From positions 1,240,001-1,304,000 of the forward strand of contig OZ241850.1 in the NCBI GenBank assembly GCA_965203045.1: a stretch of DNA of 64,000 bases, written 5' to 3'. A program made the translations under genes and the position numbers. Positions 1 through 8,076 of this stretch are shown one piece after another (position 1 is the stretch's first letter; the number at the start of each line of letters is the position of its first letter). Source of the DNA: G965203045 sp965203045 (GTDB taxonomy: Bacteria > Pseudomonadota > Gammaproteobacteria > PS1 > Pseudothioglobaceae). Under the pieces are notes generated by a model, which was not told the origin of the DNA, did no database searches, and saw only the letters and a list, made by a program, of their open reading frames with translations.

Positions 1-67
1 AGCCGCCAAGCAGCGCTTGTTCAGACTCAATAGAATGGGGTGGTATATTTTTATCAGATGGTGTCAT
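1..67 (-). CDS. dnaB: Replicative DNA helicase DnaB, first 22 codons (runs off the window)
   Basis: Reading the minus strand from an ATG at 67 gives a start MTPSDKNIPPHSIESEQALL, the characteristic DnaB N-terminus (PPHSIEAEQ-type motif of the domain that docks on the primase). DnaB is the hexameric helicase that unwinds DNA at the replication fork. Only the first 67 bases are inside the window. The position immediately after rplI is the usual gammaproteobacterial order rpsF-rpsR-rplI-dnaB, which supports the call. A terminator-like hairpin at 122-150 separates it from rplI, so dnaB probably has its own promoter in the AT-rich 68-121 stretch, though I see no clear one. Confidence 0.85.
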   Translation of the reverse strand, partial: MTPSDKNIPPHSIESEQALLGG

Positions 68-121
68 AGTCGTTATTTTATATCAATAAAAAGTATCCAA
101 TAATAAAAATAATAACATAAC

Positions 122-150
122 AAAAAAGCGCTTACATAAAGCGCTTTTTT
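122..150 (-). terminator. Rho-independent terminator after rplI
   Basis: A perfect 12-bp inverted repeat (122-133 with 139-150, 5-base loop) with GCGC core and A/T tails lies 21 bases after the rplI stop. On the minus strand it ends in a run of T, as expected for terminating the rpsF-rpsR-rplI transcript. The symmetric A and T runs would let it work in both directions. Confidence 0.85.
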
Positions 151-170
151 ATTTTAAGTTAGTAATTGTG

Positions 171-617
171 TTAGTCAGCAATGACCTCAATACTGATTTT
201 AATATTGACTTCTGCATGTAAGTCAATATCAATTTGATAATCGCCTAGGTAGCGGATCAAGCCATCTGGCATATTGATATTGCGTTTTTCTACTATATGC
301 CCCATTTCTGCTAAAGCTTTGGTGATTTGAGCAGTGCCAATGGAACCAAAAAGTTTGCCTTCATCACCAGCGTTTGCGCTAATAGTACACGCTAAATTTT
401 CCATTGCTTTTGCTTGTTGTTGAGCTTTTTTTAGTAGAGTTTCAGCTTTTTTAATAAAGGTTTCCTTTTCTTTTTTAAAAGTAGCTAAATTCTCTTTAGT
501 AGCAAATTTAGCTTTACCCTGTGGAATTAAATAATTACGAGCATAACCGGCTTTAACATTGGCAATAGTGCCTAAATTACCTAAATTTTTATCAGCTTGT
601 AATAAAATAACTTGCAT
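171..617 (-). CDS. rplI: 50S ribosomal protein bL9
   Basis: 148 residues, against 149 in E. coli. The N-terminal domain begins MQVILLQADKNLGNLGTIAN and includes the GYARNYLIPQGKA rRNA-binding segment typical of bL9, followed by a long charged connecting helix (about residues 40-75) and a C-terminal domain with GKLFGSIGTAQI. bL9 binds domain V of 23S rRNA at the base of the L1 stalk and supports reading-frame maintenance. It is the last gene of the rpsF-rpsR-rplI operon, 8 bases after rpsR, and is followed by a strong hairpin terminator. Confidence 0.97.
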   Translation of the reverse strand: MQVILLQADKNLGNLGTIANVKAGYARNYLIPQGKAKFATKENLATFKKEKETFIKKAETLLKKAQQQAKAMENLACTISANAGDEGKLFGSIGTAQITKALAEMGHIVEKRNINMPDGLIRYLGDYQIDIDLHAEVNIKISIEVIAD

Positions 618-625
618 ATTAACTC

Positions 626-883
626 CTACTTTTTGTGTTTGTCAGTGTAAGGAATGAGAGCTAGAAATCTAGCGCGTTTGATAGCGGTTGTTAACTGTCT
701 TTGAAAGTGCGCCTTAGTGCCTGTTAGGTGAGATGGAGTAATTTTGCCACTCTCATCAATGTTTTGTAGTAAAAGACCTATGTCTTTGTAATCAATCTCA
801 GATATACCGGCGGCGGTAAAGCGGCAAAAACTGCTAATTAATTGTTGTGTTTTACGTTTTTTACGTTTGTTTTGCTTTGCCAT
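626..883 (-). CDS. rpsR: 30S ribosomal protein bS18
   Basis: 85 residues, slightly longer than the ~75 of E. coli, with a basic N-terminus (KQNKRKKRKTQQ) and the family core IDYKDIGLLLQNIDESGKI followed by HFQRQLTTAIKRARFLALIPY. bS18 forms a heterodimer with bS6 on the 30S platform, matching its location next to rpsF. Its ATG shares one base with the rpsF stop (TAATG arrangement), suggesting translational coupling of the two partners. The usual zinc-ribbon-like cysteines of some bS18 proteins are absent apart from one near residue 20. Confidence 0.97.
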   Translation of the reverse strand: MAKQNKRKKRKTQQLISSFCRFTAAGISEIDYKDIGLLLQNIDESGKITPSHLTGTKAHFQRQLTTAIKRARFLALIPYTDKHKK

Positions 884-1227
884 TACTCCTCCTGCTTGTT
901 TTGTTTTTCTTTTTTACTCATCATTATCGACTTTTTAGTAATTGCTCGTTTTTTAGCGATTACTAAATTTCTGATAATAATATCGTTAAAACGGAAGTTG
1001 TAATTTAATTTATTCAACACACTTTTTGGACACTCAATATTCATCAGTGCATAATGCCCCTTATAAACCTTATTAATTGGATAAGCCAGCATTTGACGAC
1101 CCCAATCCTCTAAACGATGCACTTTACCACCGTTTTCAATAATCATTTCTTGATATTTGCCCAAAATATCTGGCATTTTTGCGCTTTGGTTAGGGTGAAC
1201 AATAATGACAATTTCATAATGTCGCAT
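883..1227 (-). CDS. rpsF: 30S ribosomal protein bS6
   Basis: 114 residues, shorter than E. coli bS6 (131 before modification) because the acidic tail is short; the tail here is Lys/Glu-rich. The ferredoxin-like core starts MRHYEIVIIVHPNQ and contains HRLEDWGRQMLAYPINK and GHYALMNIECP, both diagnostic for the family. bS6 binds bS18 on the 30S platform. It is the first gene of the rpsF-rpsR-rplI operon, preceded by a well-spaced sigma70-type promoter at 1299-1327 and a ~65-base leader. I looked in that leader for the CCG-containing S6:S18 autoregulatory motif known from other bacteria and did not see it. Confidence 0.96.
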   Translation of the reverse strand: MRHYEIVIIVHPNQSAKMPDILGKYQEMIIENGGKVHRLEDWGRQMLAYPINKVYKGHYALMNIECPKSVLNKLNYNFRFNDIIIRNLVIAKKRAITKKSIMMSKKEKQNKQEE

Positions 1228-1298
1228 AATATTTCCTAATGGTTGTTAATTATAAACAGTTTGCTACATTTACAATAGTCAAACTAGGATGTGGGGCG

Positions 1299-1327
1299 AT
1301 TATACGCTAACATTACTTGGCTAACAA
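1299..1327 (-). promoter_or_regulatory. Sigma70-type promoter of the rpsF operon
   Basis: On the minus strand, -35 TTGTTA (1327-1322), a 17-base spacer and a perfect -10 TATAAT (1304-1299). The start of transcription would be near 1292, giving a ~65-base leader before rpsF. The divergent EamA gene starts at 1361, so both promoters share this 133-base gap. Confidence 0.65.
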
Positions 1328-1360
1328 CTAATTCTGTTAAAATTGCGGTATTTTTAATTA

Positions 1361-2230
1361 ATGACTAGGCAACAACTGCTGGTTTATATGTTTGTAGTGC
1401 TAGTGTGGGGGACCACACCGCTTGCAATTAATTGGAGTGTTATTGGCGCTGGTTCGTGGTTTTCTTTATTAGTGCGTATGATGTTAGGGTTGTTGTTATG
1501 CTTGTCGCTACTACTATTTAGTAGACGAAAATTAAAGTTTGATAAGGCGTCTATTTTGCATTATACGACCGCTTCGGTTGGTATTTGGTTAGCTATGGGG
1601 TTGATTTATTTAGGCACACCCTATATTGATTCTGGTTTTATTTCGGTAGTTTTTGGCATCACTCCGTTTTTTACTGGTATTTTTGCTGTGTTATTATTAA
1701 ATGAGCCTAGTTTCAACCCTATTAAAATAGTTGCTTTAATTATAGCTTTCGTTGGCATCACCCTTATTTATTTGCAGTCTATTACTCAAGGTAATTGGAT
1801 ATTTTATGGGTTATCTTTGGTGTTTTTAGGCATGGTTAGTCAATCACTAGTAAGTGTTATTTTAAAAAAAATAAATGCTTCGGTATCAGCTTTAGAAACT
1901 ACTAGTGGTGCTTTATTATTTGGCATTATTCCTTTATTTTTATGTTGGTTATTTTTTGAAGGTAGTATTCCAAATTTAAGTCAAAAAGCTTTGTTTTCTA
2001 TTGCCTATCTTGGTTTTTTTGCATCGGTTTTTGGTTTTATTGGTTATTATTATCTAATCAAGCACATTAATATCAATCAGGTTGGCTTAATACCTCTATT
2101 AACTCCAATTTTTTCGTTAGTTATCGGCTATTTTTTTAACCAAGAAATTATTAATATTAGTGAATTTATTGGTGTAATTTTAATTTTACTTGGAGTAGCA
2201 ATTTATCAATTTTTGGGATATAGAGTCTGA
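1361..2230 (+). CDS. EamA/DMT-family transporter
   Basis: 289 residues, almost entirely hydrophobic, with about ten predicted membrane helices in two EamA halves (roughly residues 1-135 and 145-289). The start MTRQQLLVYMFVVLVWGTTP carries the WG(T/S)TP motif of the drug/metabolite transporter superfamily, and the second half ends with HININQVGLIPLLTPIFSLV and a GVILILLGVAIY helix, both typical of EamA repeats. The substrate (amino acid, purine or other metabolite exporter/importer) cannot be read from sequence. It is transcribed alone, divergent from rpsF and convergent with ilvD, 25 bases from the ilvD stop. Confidence 0.9.
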   Translation: MTRQQLLVYMFVVLVWGTTPLAINWSVIGAGSWFSLLVRMMLGLLLCLSLLLFSRRKLKFDKASILHYTTASVGIWLAMGLIYLGTPYIDSGFISVVFGITPFFTGIFAVLLLNEPSFNPIKIVALIIAFVGITLIYLQSITQGNWIFYGLSLVFLGMVSQSLVSVILKKINASVSALETTSGALLFGIIPLFLCWLFFEGSIPNLSQKALFSIAYLGFFASVFGFIGYYYLIKHININQVGLIPLLTPIFSLVIGYFFNQEIINISEFIGVILILLGVAIYQFLGYRV

Positions 2231-2255
2231 ACTAACGACACCTTAACTTGATTTT

Positions 2256-3917
2256 TTAAGTCATTGCTCCTTCTGAAGCGGAACTACACAGGCGGGCGTA
2301 TTTAGCAAGTATGCCTTTGGTGTAATTGGGTTTTGGTGCTTGCCAAGTGGCTTGTCGTTGATTTATTTCTGCTTCATCTATCAATAAATTTATAGTATTA
2401 TTATTAGCGTCAATGCGAATTTTATCACCGTTTTGCACTAAAGCTAATAATCCGCCTGTAAAGGCTTCAGGAGTAATATGACCGACTACAAAACCATGAG
2501 TACCACCAGAAAAACGACCATCAGTGATAAGAGCGACTTTATTGCTTAAGCCCTTGCCCATCACCGCGCTAGTTGGTGCTAGCATTTCGCGCATGCCGGG
2601 TCCGCCCTTTGGCCCTTCGTAGCGGATGCAAATTACATCACCGTTTTTAATTTTATTAGTCAAAATTGCTTGTAATGCATCTTCTTCGCATTCAAAAACT
2701 TTTGCTACCCCTTCAAATAGCAAGCCTTCCTTACCACTGATTTTGGCAACAGCGCCTTCTGGGGCAAGATTACCGTATAAAATTTGTAGGTGTGAGTCTT
2801 TTTTAATTGGCTTATTAAGCGGCATAATGATTTTTTGTCTATCTGTATAATGGTTTATCGCAGATAAATTTTCTGCTACAGTTCTACCGGTAACAGTAAT
2901 GCAGCTGCCATGCAAAAGCCCAGCGTCAAGTAAGATTTTCATCAAGGGTAGCGTGCCGCCTATTGCGACAAGTTCACTCATCATATATTTACCGCTTGGT
3001 TTTAGGTCGGCTAGCACTGGAGTTTTTTTACCAATTCTACTCCAATCTTGCAACGATAAATCAACATCTACGGTTTTTGCCATTGCTATTAAGTGCATAA
3101 CGGCATTAGTAGAACCACCAAGGGCAATAACAACAGTTATCGCATTTTCAAATGCTTGCTTAGTCATAATATCGCTAGGCTTGATGTTTTGCACTAATAG
3201 GTTCATAACTGCTGACCCCGCTTGTTTACAATCAGATAATTTATCAGTTGACATTGCATTTTGTGCTGAACTATTGGGCAGACTCATTCCAAGCGCTTCA
3301 ATAGCTGATGCCATAGTGTTTGCGGTATACATACCACCACAAGAACCAGCGCCAGGAATAGCAGTTTTTTCAATTTGCTCAAGTTCAATGTCGCTGATTT
3401 GTTTATTGGCATATTTGCCAACTGCTTCAAACACTGAGACGATATCTGTGTGTCCCTTACCCGGAGCGATGGTACCACCATAAACAAACACGCTTGGGCG
3501 ATTAAGACGAGCTAAGCCCATAATACAACCGGGCATATTTTTATCACAACCACCAATAGCAACAATACCATCAAAACCGCAACAACCGCCAACAGTCTCA
3601 ATAGAATCAGCAATTACCTCACGTGAGACTAGTGAATATTTCATTCCTTCAGAACCCATAGAAATACCATCAGAGATAGTGATAGTATTAAAAATTATTC
3701 CCTTACCGTTGGCGTTATTAATACTATTTTCACTGTATTTTGCTAGTTTATCAATATGCATATTACACGGCGTTACCATTGACCAAGTGGAGGCTATGCC
3801 AATTTGGGGCTTGCTAAAATCTTCTTTTTTAAAACCGGTAGGGTAAAGCATTGCGCGGCTGGGCGCGCGCTGATAACCATCAACAATTTTAGATGAAAAT
3901 TTACGGGTGTTTGCCAT
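2256..3917 (-). CDS. ilvD: Dihydroxy-acid dehydratase
   Basis: 553 residues. Catalyses dehydration of 2,3-dihydroxy-isovalerate and 2,3-dihydroxy-3-methylvalerate, the third common step of valine, leucine and isoleucine synthesis. The iron-sulfur ligands sit in GGCDKNMPGC and GAGSCGGMYTANTM; other family signatures are EGPKGGPGMREML, TDGRFSGGTHGFVVGHITPEA and the start-proximal APSRAMLYPTGF. The length corresponds to the shorter (~555 residue) IlvD subfamily rather than the ~610-residue E. coli form. It is monocistronic here; the ATG at 3917 fits the family N-terminus. The divergent acetyltransferase gene starts 58 bases away. Confidence 0.97.
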   Translation of the reverse strand: MANTRKFSSKIVDGYQRAPSRAMLYPTGFKKEDFSKPQIGIASTWSMVTPCNMHIDKLAKYSENSINNANGKGIIFNTITISDGISMGSEGMKYSLVSREVIADSIETVGGCCGFDGIVAIGGCDKNMPGCIMGLARLNRPSVFVYGGTIAPGKGHTDIVSVFEAVGKYANKQISDIELEQIEKTAIPGAGSCGGMYTANTMASAIEALGMSLPNSSAQNAMSTDKLSDCKQAGSAVMNLLVQNIKPSDIMTKQAFENAITVVIALGGSTNAVMHLIAMAKTVDVDLSLQDWSRIGKKTPVLADLKPSGKYMMSELVAIGGTLPLMKILLDAGLLHGSCITVTGRTVAENLSAINHYTDRQKIIMPLNKPIKKDSHLQILYGNLAPEGAVAKISGKEGLLFEGVAKVFECEEDALQAILTNKIKNGDVICIRYEGPKGGPGMREMLAPTSAVMGKGLSNKVALITDGRFSGGTHGFVVGHITPEAFTGGLLALVQNGDKIRIDANNNTINLLIDEAEINQRQATWQAPKPNYTKGILAKYARLCSSASEGAMT

Positions 3918-3974
3918 AGTAGATTTAAAATAAAGACCAATTTTAGACTAAAATAATGTTATTTTTTAGATATT

Positions 3975-4394
3975 GTGTTAGCCACTGAAGTATTAAAGTT
4001 ATTACAACCTTTTATTGTCAAGAATTTGATTTTGCCAAGAACACTCACAACTATTAGGGACAATATTAATGATTTTGTTATCATTAAAAAAAATAAGCAG
4101 CCCATTGCTTGTGCTGGACTAAAACCATATAGTTGTGGATTGGGCGAGATTTATGCCATAGCCGTTGCTGATGAATATCAAAAGCAAGGTTATTCCACTC
4201 AGTTATTAACAAATATTAAAAATTGTGCCCAGCAACAAAATATTAGGCAATTATTTGCTATTAGTAAATACCAAAAAGGGTGGTTTATTAGGCACGGGTT
4301 TACTATTGCAACTCTCACTGATATACCATTTAAAAGACAGCAACAATTTGACCACCAACGCAAGTCAAATATTTTTATCAAAAATGTTGATTAA
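3975..4394 (+). CDS. Stand-alone ArgA-like GNAT acetyltransferase (short N-acetylglutamate synthase candidate)
   Basis: 139 residues starting at GTG. The whole protein resembles only the C-terminal acetyltransferase domain of ArgA: it begins near an LPRTLTTI segment (E. coli ArgA has LPRS/LPQS at the same place), has the acetyl-CoA loop QKQGYSTQLLT, the WFIRHGF segment matching ArgA WFQERGF, and ends with a QFDHQRKSN motif like the ArgA YNYQRKSK. The amino-acid-kinase domain that carries arginine feedback control in classical ArgA is missing, and the 57 bases upstream cannot encode it. It may be a short arginine-insensitive N-acetylglutamate synthase for arginine synthesis, or a GNAT with another amine substrate. 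Its last 11 bases overlap the RNase T gene, so the two are probably cotranscribed. Confidence 0.7.
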   Translation: MLATEVLKLLQPFIVKNLILPRTLTTIRDNINDFVIIKKNKQPIACAGLKPYSCGLGEIYAIAVADEYQKQGYSTQLLTNIKNCAQQQNIRQLFAISKYQKGWFIRHGFTIATLTDIPFKRQQQFDHQRKSNIFIKNVD

Positions 4395-4971
4395 AGACAG
4401 ATTTAGAGGATTTTTACCGGTAGTGGTAGATGTTGAGACCTCTGGCTTTGATAGTAATAAGAATGCGATGCTGGAGTTAGCAGGGCATATTATTGGGGTT
4501 AATAAAGATGACATTTTAGCGCCAGTTAAAGATTTTCACTACCATATTTTGCCATTTAAAAATGCTGTTATTGATAAGTCTGCCATTAAATTTAATGATA
4601 TTAAAATTGATCACCCCTTCCGCCAAGCTTTGACCGAAAAACAAGCGTTAAAAGATTTTTTTGGCGCTATTGATAATCACATAAATAAAACAAATTGTAC
4701 GCGTGCAATTTTAGTAGGACACAACGCCAGTTTTGATTTAGGTTTTATTCAAGCAGGTGCCAAACGCTACGGACTAAAAAGCCCGTTTCACAAGTTTAGC
4801 ACTCTTGACACCGTCTCTTTATCTGCCTTAGTTTATGGGCAAACCGTTCTATCAAAAGCTATTAAGCAAGCTGATATCAATTGGCAGGACACAGAAGCGC
4901 ACAGCGCTCTTTATGATGCCAGTAAAACCGCTGCGCTATTCTGTAAGATTGTTAATCAAATAAAGCATTAG
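4384..4971 (+). CDS. rnt: Ribonuclease T
   Basis: 195 residues from the ATG at 4384; a longer open frame exists upstream but overlaps the acetyltransferase gene and is not conserved-looking. A DEDDh 3'-5' exonuclease: Exo I contains D16 and E18 (VVVDVETSGFD), Exo II GHNASFDLGF (H113, D118), Exo III HSALYDASKTA (H173, D178). RNase T trims the 3' ends of tRNAs and stable RNAs. Length and the FHYHILPFKNAVID and LDTVSLSALVYGQTVL segments are those of RNase T rather than of the DNA polymerase III epsilon subunit. It overlaps the preceding acetyltransferase gene by 11 bases. Confidence 0.92.
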   Translation: MLIKDRFRGFLPVVVDVETSGFDSNKNAMLELAGHIIGVNKDDILAPVKDFHYHILPFKNAVIDKSAIKFNDIKIDHPFRQALTEKQALKDFFGAIDNHINKTNCTRAILVGHNASFDLGFIQAGAKRYGLKSPFHKFSTLDTVSLSALVYGQTVLSKAIKQADINWQDTEAHSALYDASKTAALFCKIVNQIKH

Positions 4972-5060
4972 TAATAAGTTTAAGGATTATATCTACTTTT
5001 ATAGTGCATTAGGGTGCCTAGGCTTTACTTAGTATAAAAATCAACCAACTCCTATTATTA

Positions 5061-5672
5061 CTAACTTGGTAGCGAGATATAACCACCTAAGTTCTTGATT
5101 CTTGCAATCCATTGATTAATTGCAGTATATGTTTTTAGTGATATTTTACCCTCTTCAGACATTGCAACATAAGGGTAGCAGGCAATATCGCATATAGTCG
5201 GACTTCCTCCTTCTGCAAGCCATTTAGTGTGCGTTAATTGCTGATTTAGTATTTCTAGTGCGAGCTTTGCTATGGTTTGGCTTTCCTTTAATGTTCCTAG
5301 TTTTGCAAGTGGTGTTGGATTGTTAAGCACCATTGCCCGAGCGCGAAATAGCCCGTAACGGACTTCGCTTTGTTCAAATGCCAGCCATTTAACCACATTA
5401 GAAAACTGGACTGGCTCTTTTGGAAGCCAATCATCGTTAGCGTAGACATTTGCCAAATACGTCAGTATTGCCGCTGAGTCAGATATTGTTGTTTTATTAT
5501 CTATAAGCACAGGGACAAGTCCATTAGGGCTAATCGTTAGAAATTCCTTGGTTTTGTTCTCATCAGCCTTTATATTAATCGGTATTTTTTGATAATCAAC
5601 ATTTAGAATAGATAAAAACAATCTAATTTTGTAGCAATTTCCCGAACGCTCGAAATCAAATAGTTTTATCAT
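5061..5672 (-). CDS. Glutathione S-transferase-fold protein
   Basis: 203 residues. The N-terminal thioredoxin-like domain starts MIKLFDFERSGNCYKIRLFL and contains SPNGLVPVLIDN with the cis-proline and the DSAAILTYLA glutathione-gamma-glutamyl recognition motif (about residues 63-72). A helical C-terminal domain with a D-I-A-C-Y-P segment follows. These are features of cytosolic bacterial GSTs that conjugate or reduce electrophiles and peroxides with glutathione. The substrate is not deducible; S10 or C13 could be the active residue. It lies 27 bases downstream of the rhodanese gene on the same strand and may be cotranscribed with it, which would couple it to sulfur/thiol chemistry (inference). 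Confidence 0.88.
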   Translation of the reverse strand: MIKLFDFERSGNCYKIRLFLSILNVDYQKIPINIKADENKTKEFLTISPNGLVPVLIDNKTTISDSAAILTYLANVYANDDWLPKEPVQFSNVVKWLAFEQSEVRYGLFRARAMVLNNPTPLAKLGTLKESQTIAKLALEILNQQLTHTKWLAEGGSPTICDIACYPYVAMSEEGKISLKTYTAINQWIARIKNLGGYISLPS

Positions 5673-5699
5673 AACTTTAACTATTTTAGCGCTACTAGA

Positions 5700-6575
5700 T
5701 TACTTTTTACCATTTGACCACTCAAGCACTTTATCATCAATTGGACATGAATTATCCCGTGACCACTCATTCCACGAACCGTAGTAATTACGCACATTTT
5801 TAAAGCCGGCTAGTTTTAACGCTAATAAGGTGTTTGAAGCTCGAGCACCTTTAAAACAATATACTATGATATTATCATCAGGGTGCATATCAATTGTTGC
5901 AAGTAGTTTGCGGGTGTTATCAGGTGTTATAAAGCGAGTGATTTTATCAGTGCTATCAGATTCCATAAAGCGATACCATTCCATCCATTTTGCACCGGGT
6001 ATACGCCCTTTACGTGGTGCAAAATCAATACCATAGGGCGATGAACTCGCACCAACCCACTCATCTTCATCACGGTTATCCAATATCTTGATAGATGGGT
6101 CATTAATAGCATCTTTCATAATGTCTTTGGTAACCATAATGGAATGATTAATTTGCGGTATAAATTTTGTTGGCGTTGCTTTTACTGTTTCGCTACTAGA
6201 TGGCAAGCCCTCTTTTTTCCATCTTGAGAAACCACCGTCTAAGACACCAACGTCTTTATGTCCTAAAAAAGTTATCTGAAAATAACCGCGACATGAACCG
6301 CCATACAGGGTATTCAAATCATTTTCATAGAAAATAACTTTTTTATCCTTAGATACCCCAGCTTCTGAAAGCAACTTACTAAAAGTATCAATCATATTCT
6401 TCAAGCCTTCTTCTGTTGTCATAGACAATTCATAGAATACAGCATTTATATTAACTGCTCCCGGTATATGCTCTTTAGTATATTCTTTAGGGTCGCGCAC
6501 ATCAACAACAGTAACATTTCCCTCATCTATTAATTGTTTTAATTCTTTTGGTGTGTATAAAATTTTCTCTGACAT
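5700..6575 (-). CDS. Two-domain rhodanese (thiosulfate/3-mercaptopyruvate-type sulfurtransferase)
   Basis: 291 residues with two rhodanese domains. Domain 1 (about 5-125) has VVDVRDPKEYTKEHIPGAVN and VLDGGFSRWKKEGLP; domain 2 (about 145-285) has the CH2A-type ILDNRDEDEWVG, GRIPGAKWMEW, and the active-site loop CFKGAR with the persulfide-forming Cys240. Domain 1 has no equivalent catalytic cysteine loop (SCRG at 94-97 is in a different context). Such enzymes move sulfane sulfur from thiosulfate or mercaptopyruvate to an acceptor. No signal peptide, so probably cytoplasmic. The neighbourhood holds a probable sulfur-globule protein and a GST-fold protein, consistent with a sulfur-handling locus. 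Confidence 0.9.
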   Translation of the reverse strand: MSEKILYTPKELKQLIDEGNVTVVDVRDPKEYTKEHIPGAVNINAVFYELSMTTEEGLKNMIDTFSKLLSEAGVSKDKKVIFYENDLNTLYGGSCRGYFQITFLGHKDVGVLDGGFSRWKKEGLPSSSETVKATPTKFIPQINHSIMVTKDIMKDAINDPSIKILDNRDEDEWVGASSSPYGIDFAPRKGRIPGAKWMEWYRFMESDSTDKITRFITPDNTRKLLATIDMHPDDNIIVYCFKGARASNTLLALKLAGFKNVRNYYGSWNEWSRDNSCPIDDKVLEWSNGKK

Positions 6576-6819
6576 AGCTATCTCCTTGGGTTTTAAAAAC
6601 TAATTTGTATATTATAACTTAATTATTATCTTTACCTAATGTTCAAACTCTGGCGGTAGTGTAGCTACCCGCCGCAACAGTTTATCAGGTATTCCTCTTA
6701 TCATACATTATTATTTATGAATTGGGATTAATTTTTTATTTTTAAATTTAAAAATTTTAATATTTTATTCTTAATTATAAAGTTAAAGAGTAGCACTTAT
6801 CTGCATTTTGAATGTTTAA

Positions 6820-7231
6820 TTAGTGTTTATTTTTTAAAAAAGGTATGGGAATAACAACATTGCCTTGATATGTTCTGTGCTTATCAGTTATTGCATCTGT
6901 AATTTCTAAATCCCAAAATAAGACACTTGCTGTTATTTTTTCACCTTCAATTTCACCGCGAATAGACCCTGTCATTTTTCCGCTATTCTTGATTGAGTAG
7001 TCCTAGAATAAGTTATCGTCTGAGCGACAAATCATTACTCTCATGGTTGGAATATTGGGTGACCATACACCGTGTTTATTTTCAAAAGCGCATTATTCAG
7101 AAGATCCATCTGAAAAACTCGATGCCAGTGGGATATTCGCATTATCGACGATAGTTGCGCAACTAGATAACAAAAATACTGAGCTAGCAGCCATAAAATT
7201 AATAACTTGATTTTTAGCTTTTATTTTTCAT
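6820..7231 (-). pseudogene. Decayed gene for a small lipoprotein
   Basis: On the minus strand a frame runs from M at 7194 to TAA at 6820 (125 codons) and reads as a plausible small lipoprotein: FMAASSVFLLSSC (lipobox-like LSSC), then a soluble domain with NKHGVWSPNIPTMRVMICRS and GSIRGEIEGEKITASVLFW and a C-terminal VVIPIPFLKNKH. It is broken by an in-frame TAA after SDGSSE and an in-frame TAG after SDDNLF. An upstream ATG at 7231 (MKNK) is one base out of frame, suggesting a further lost base in the A-rich start of the signal peptide. I do not recognise the family. It lies between the rhodanese and the sulfur-globule-like gene on the same strand. Confidence 0.65.
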
Positions 7232-7523
7232 CCTTTTTTTAAGATTAAATCTAGACACAACAAGCTATAAACGACTAATGTCTGCTTTGGCAAGAGTTAC
7301 ACAATGTGTGCTTTTACCGTATCTGCAGCCTCCCAACATAAAAATCCAATCGCCAACGCTAGTTGTTTTCTGAAAATACCACCTATGCTTGAATATGAGA
7401 TTAAATTATAAATTTTTAAAAATGACCTCTTTTAAAGTAGTTGCTGTTATTCTAGTAGTAGTGTTTAGCTATCTAGCGGAGTGTTTTTAATAAAACAACT
7501 AATTACTTAAATTTAAATACTAT
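7232..7523. other. AT-rich intergenic stretch with no recognisable gene
   Basis: About 290 bases between the decayed lipoprotein gene and the terminator after the sulfur-globule-like gene. I read it in all frames and found no coherent coding remnant, RNA gene or repeat. The 244 bases from 6576 to 6819 are likewise featureless. Confidence 0.5.
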
Positions 7524-7551
7524 AAAAAAAGTAGGCATATACCTCCTTTTT
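7524..7551 (-). terminator. Terminator after the sulfur-globule-like gene
   Basis: A hairpin with arms 7526-7535 and 7542-7551 (AAAAAG-AGG pairing CCT-CTTTTT with one T/C mismatch, 6-base loop) sits about 9 bases after the stop at 7560. Read on the minus strand it finishes in a run of seven T residues, as expected for a rho-independent terminator. Confidence 0.6.
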
Positions 7552-7559
7552 GGATGTTT

Positions 7560-7991
7560 TTAATACCAAGGACGTGGTGGGTAATAAGGCATAACATAAG
7601 GATTATATCTTGGCTTATCTACATCCTTTTTATTGTTTTTATCATCCCTATTGTAACGATAAGGATATTGATAAGGGCTATAACCACCTTGATAAGGGTA
7701 ACCATAGCCATAACCACCTTGGTAAGGATAACCATAGCCATAACCACCATAGGGACGGCTGTAATAGTTATTGCCCCACCAGTCATCATCAAATACATTT
7801 TCAAACTCTTCAGCCCAATACCTTGGGTCCCAAACATCATAAGGATTCCAATCGTAGCCATAAGAACCCCAAGGACCACCACCCCAAGGACCCCCTCTCC
7901 AGCCGCGGTCCCAATCGTTCCAAAATGCATTGGCGCTAACGATTGAACCTAGTGTCAATATAAGTGCCAAAAGTAAAGACTTAATTTTCAT
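7560..7991 (-). CDS. Gly/Tyr/Trp/Pro-rich secreted protein, probable sulfur globule protein (CV1/CV2-like)
   Basis: 143 residues. Residues 1-22 form a signal peptide ending SANA, so the protein is exported. The mature part is dominated by Gly, Tyr, Trp, Pro and Asn, with two exact GYGYPYQGG repeats at about 84-102 inside a PYGGYGYGYPY context, and has no Cys. Exported Gly/Tyr-rich repeat proteins of this size are the sulfur globule envelope proteins of Allochromatium (Sgp CV1/CV2) and of other sulfur oxidisers; that is the best match I know. The neighbouring rhodanese fits. An AGGGGAT ribosome site precedes the ATG at 7991, a TATAAT lies upstream at 8033-8028, and a terminator follows. Alternative: another low-complexity secreted or cell-wall protein. 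Confidence 0.7.
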   Translation of the reverse strand: MKIKSLLLALILTLGSIVSANAFWNDWDRGWRGGPWGGGPWGSYGYDWNPYDVWDPRYWAEEFENVFDDDWWGNNYYSRPYGGYGYGYPYQGGYGYGYPYQGGYSPYQYPYRYNRDDKNNKKDVDKPRYNPYVMPYYPPRPWY

Positions 7992-8076
7992 TGTTTATCC
8001 CCTAAATTATAGTCGTTAAAAGACAGTATTATACCGTATGTATAAAGTAAAATCAGCAGTTTTTGTTAGATTTTGT

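Noticed and set aside
1228..1290. S6:S18-binding regulatory motif in the rpsF leader
   Set aside because: No CCG-containing bulged hairpin could be found in the leader.
7554..7946. Plus-strand open frame across the sulfur-globule-like gene
   Set aside because: It is the reverse of a Gly/Tyr repeat region; the minus-strand frame has a signal peptide, ribosome site and terminator.
8038..8076. Earlier ATG for metH
   Set aside because: The 13 extra residues do not match MetH N-termini and would overlap the region used as promoter by the divergent gene.
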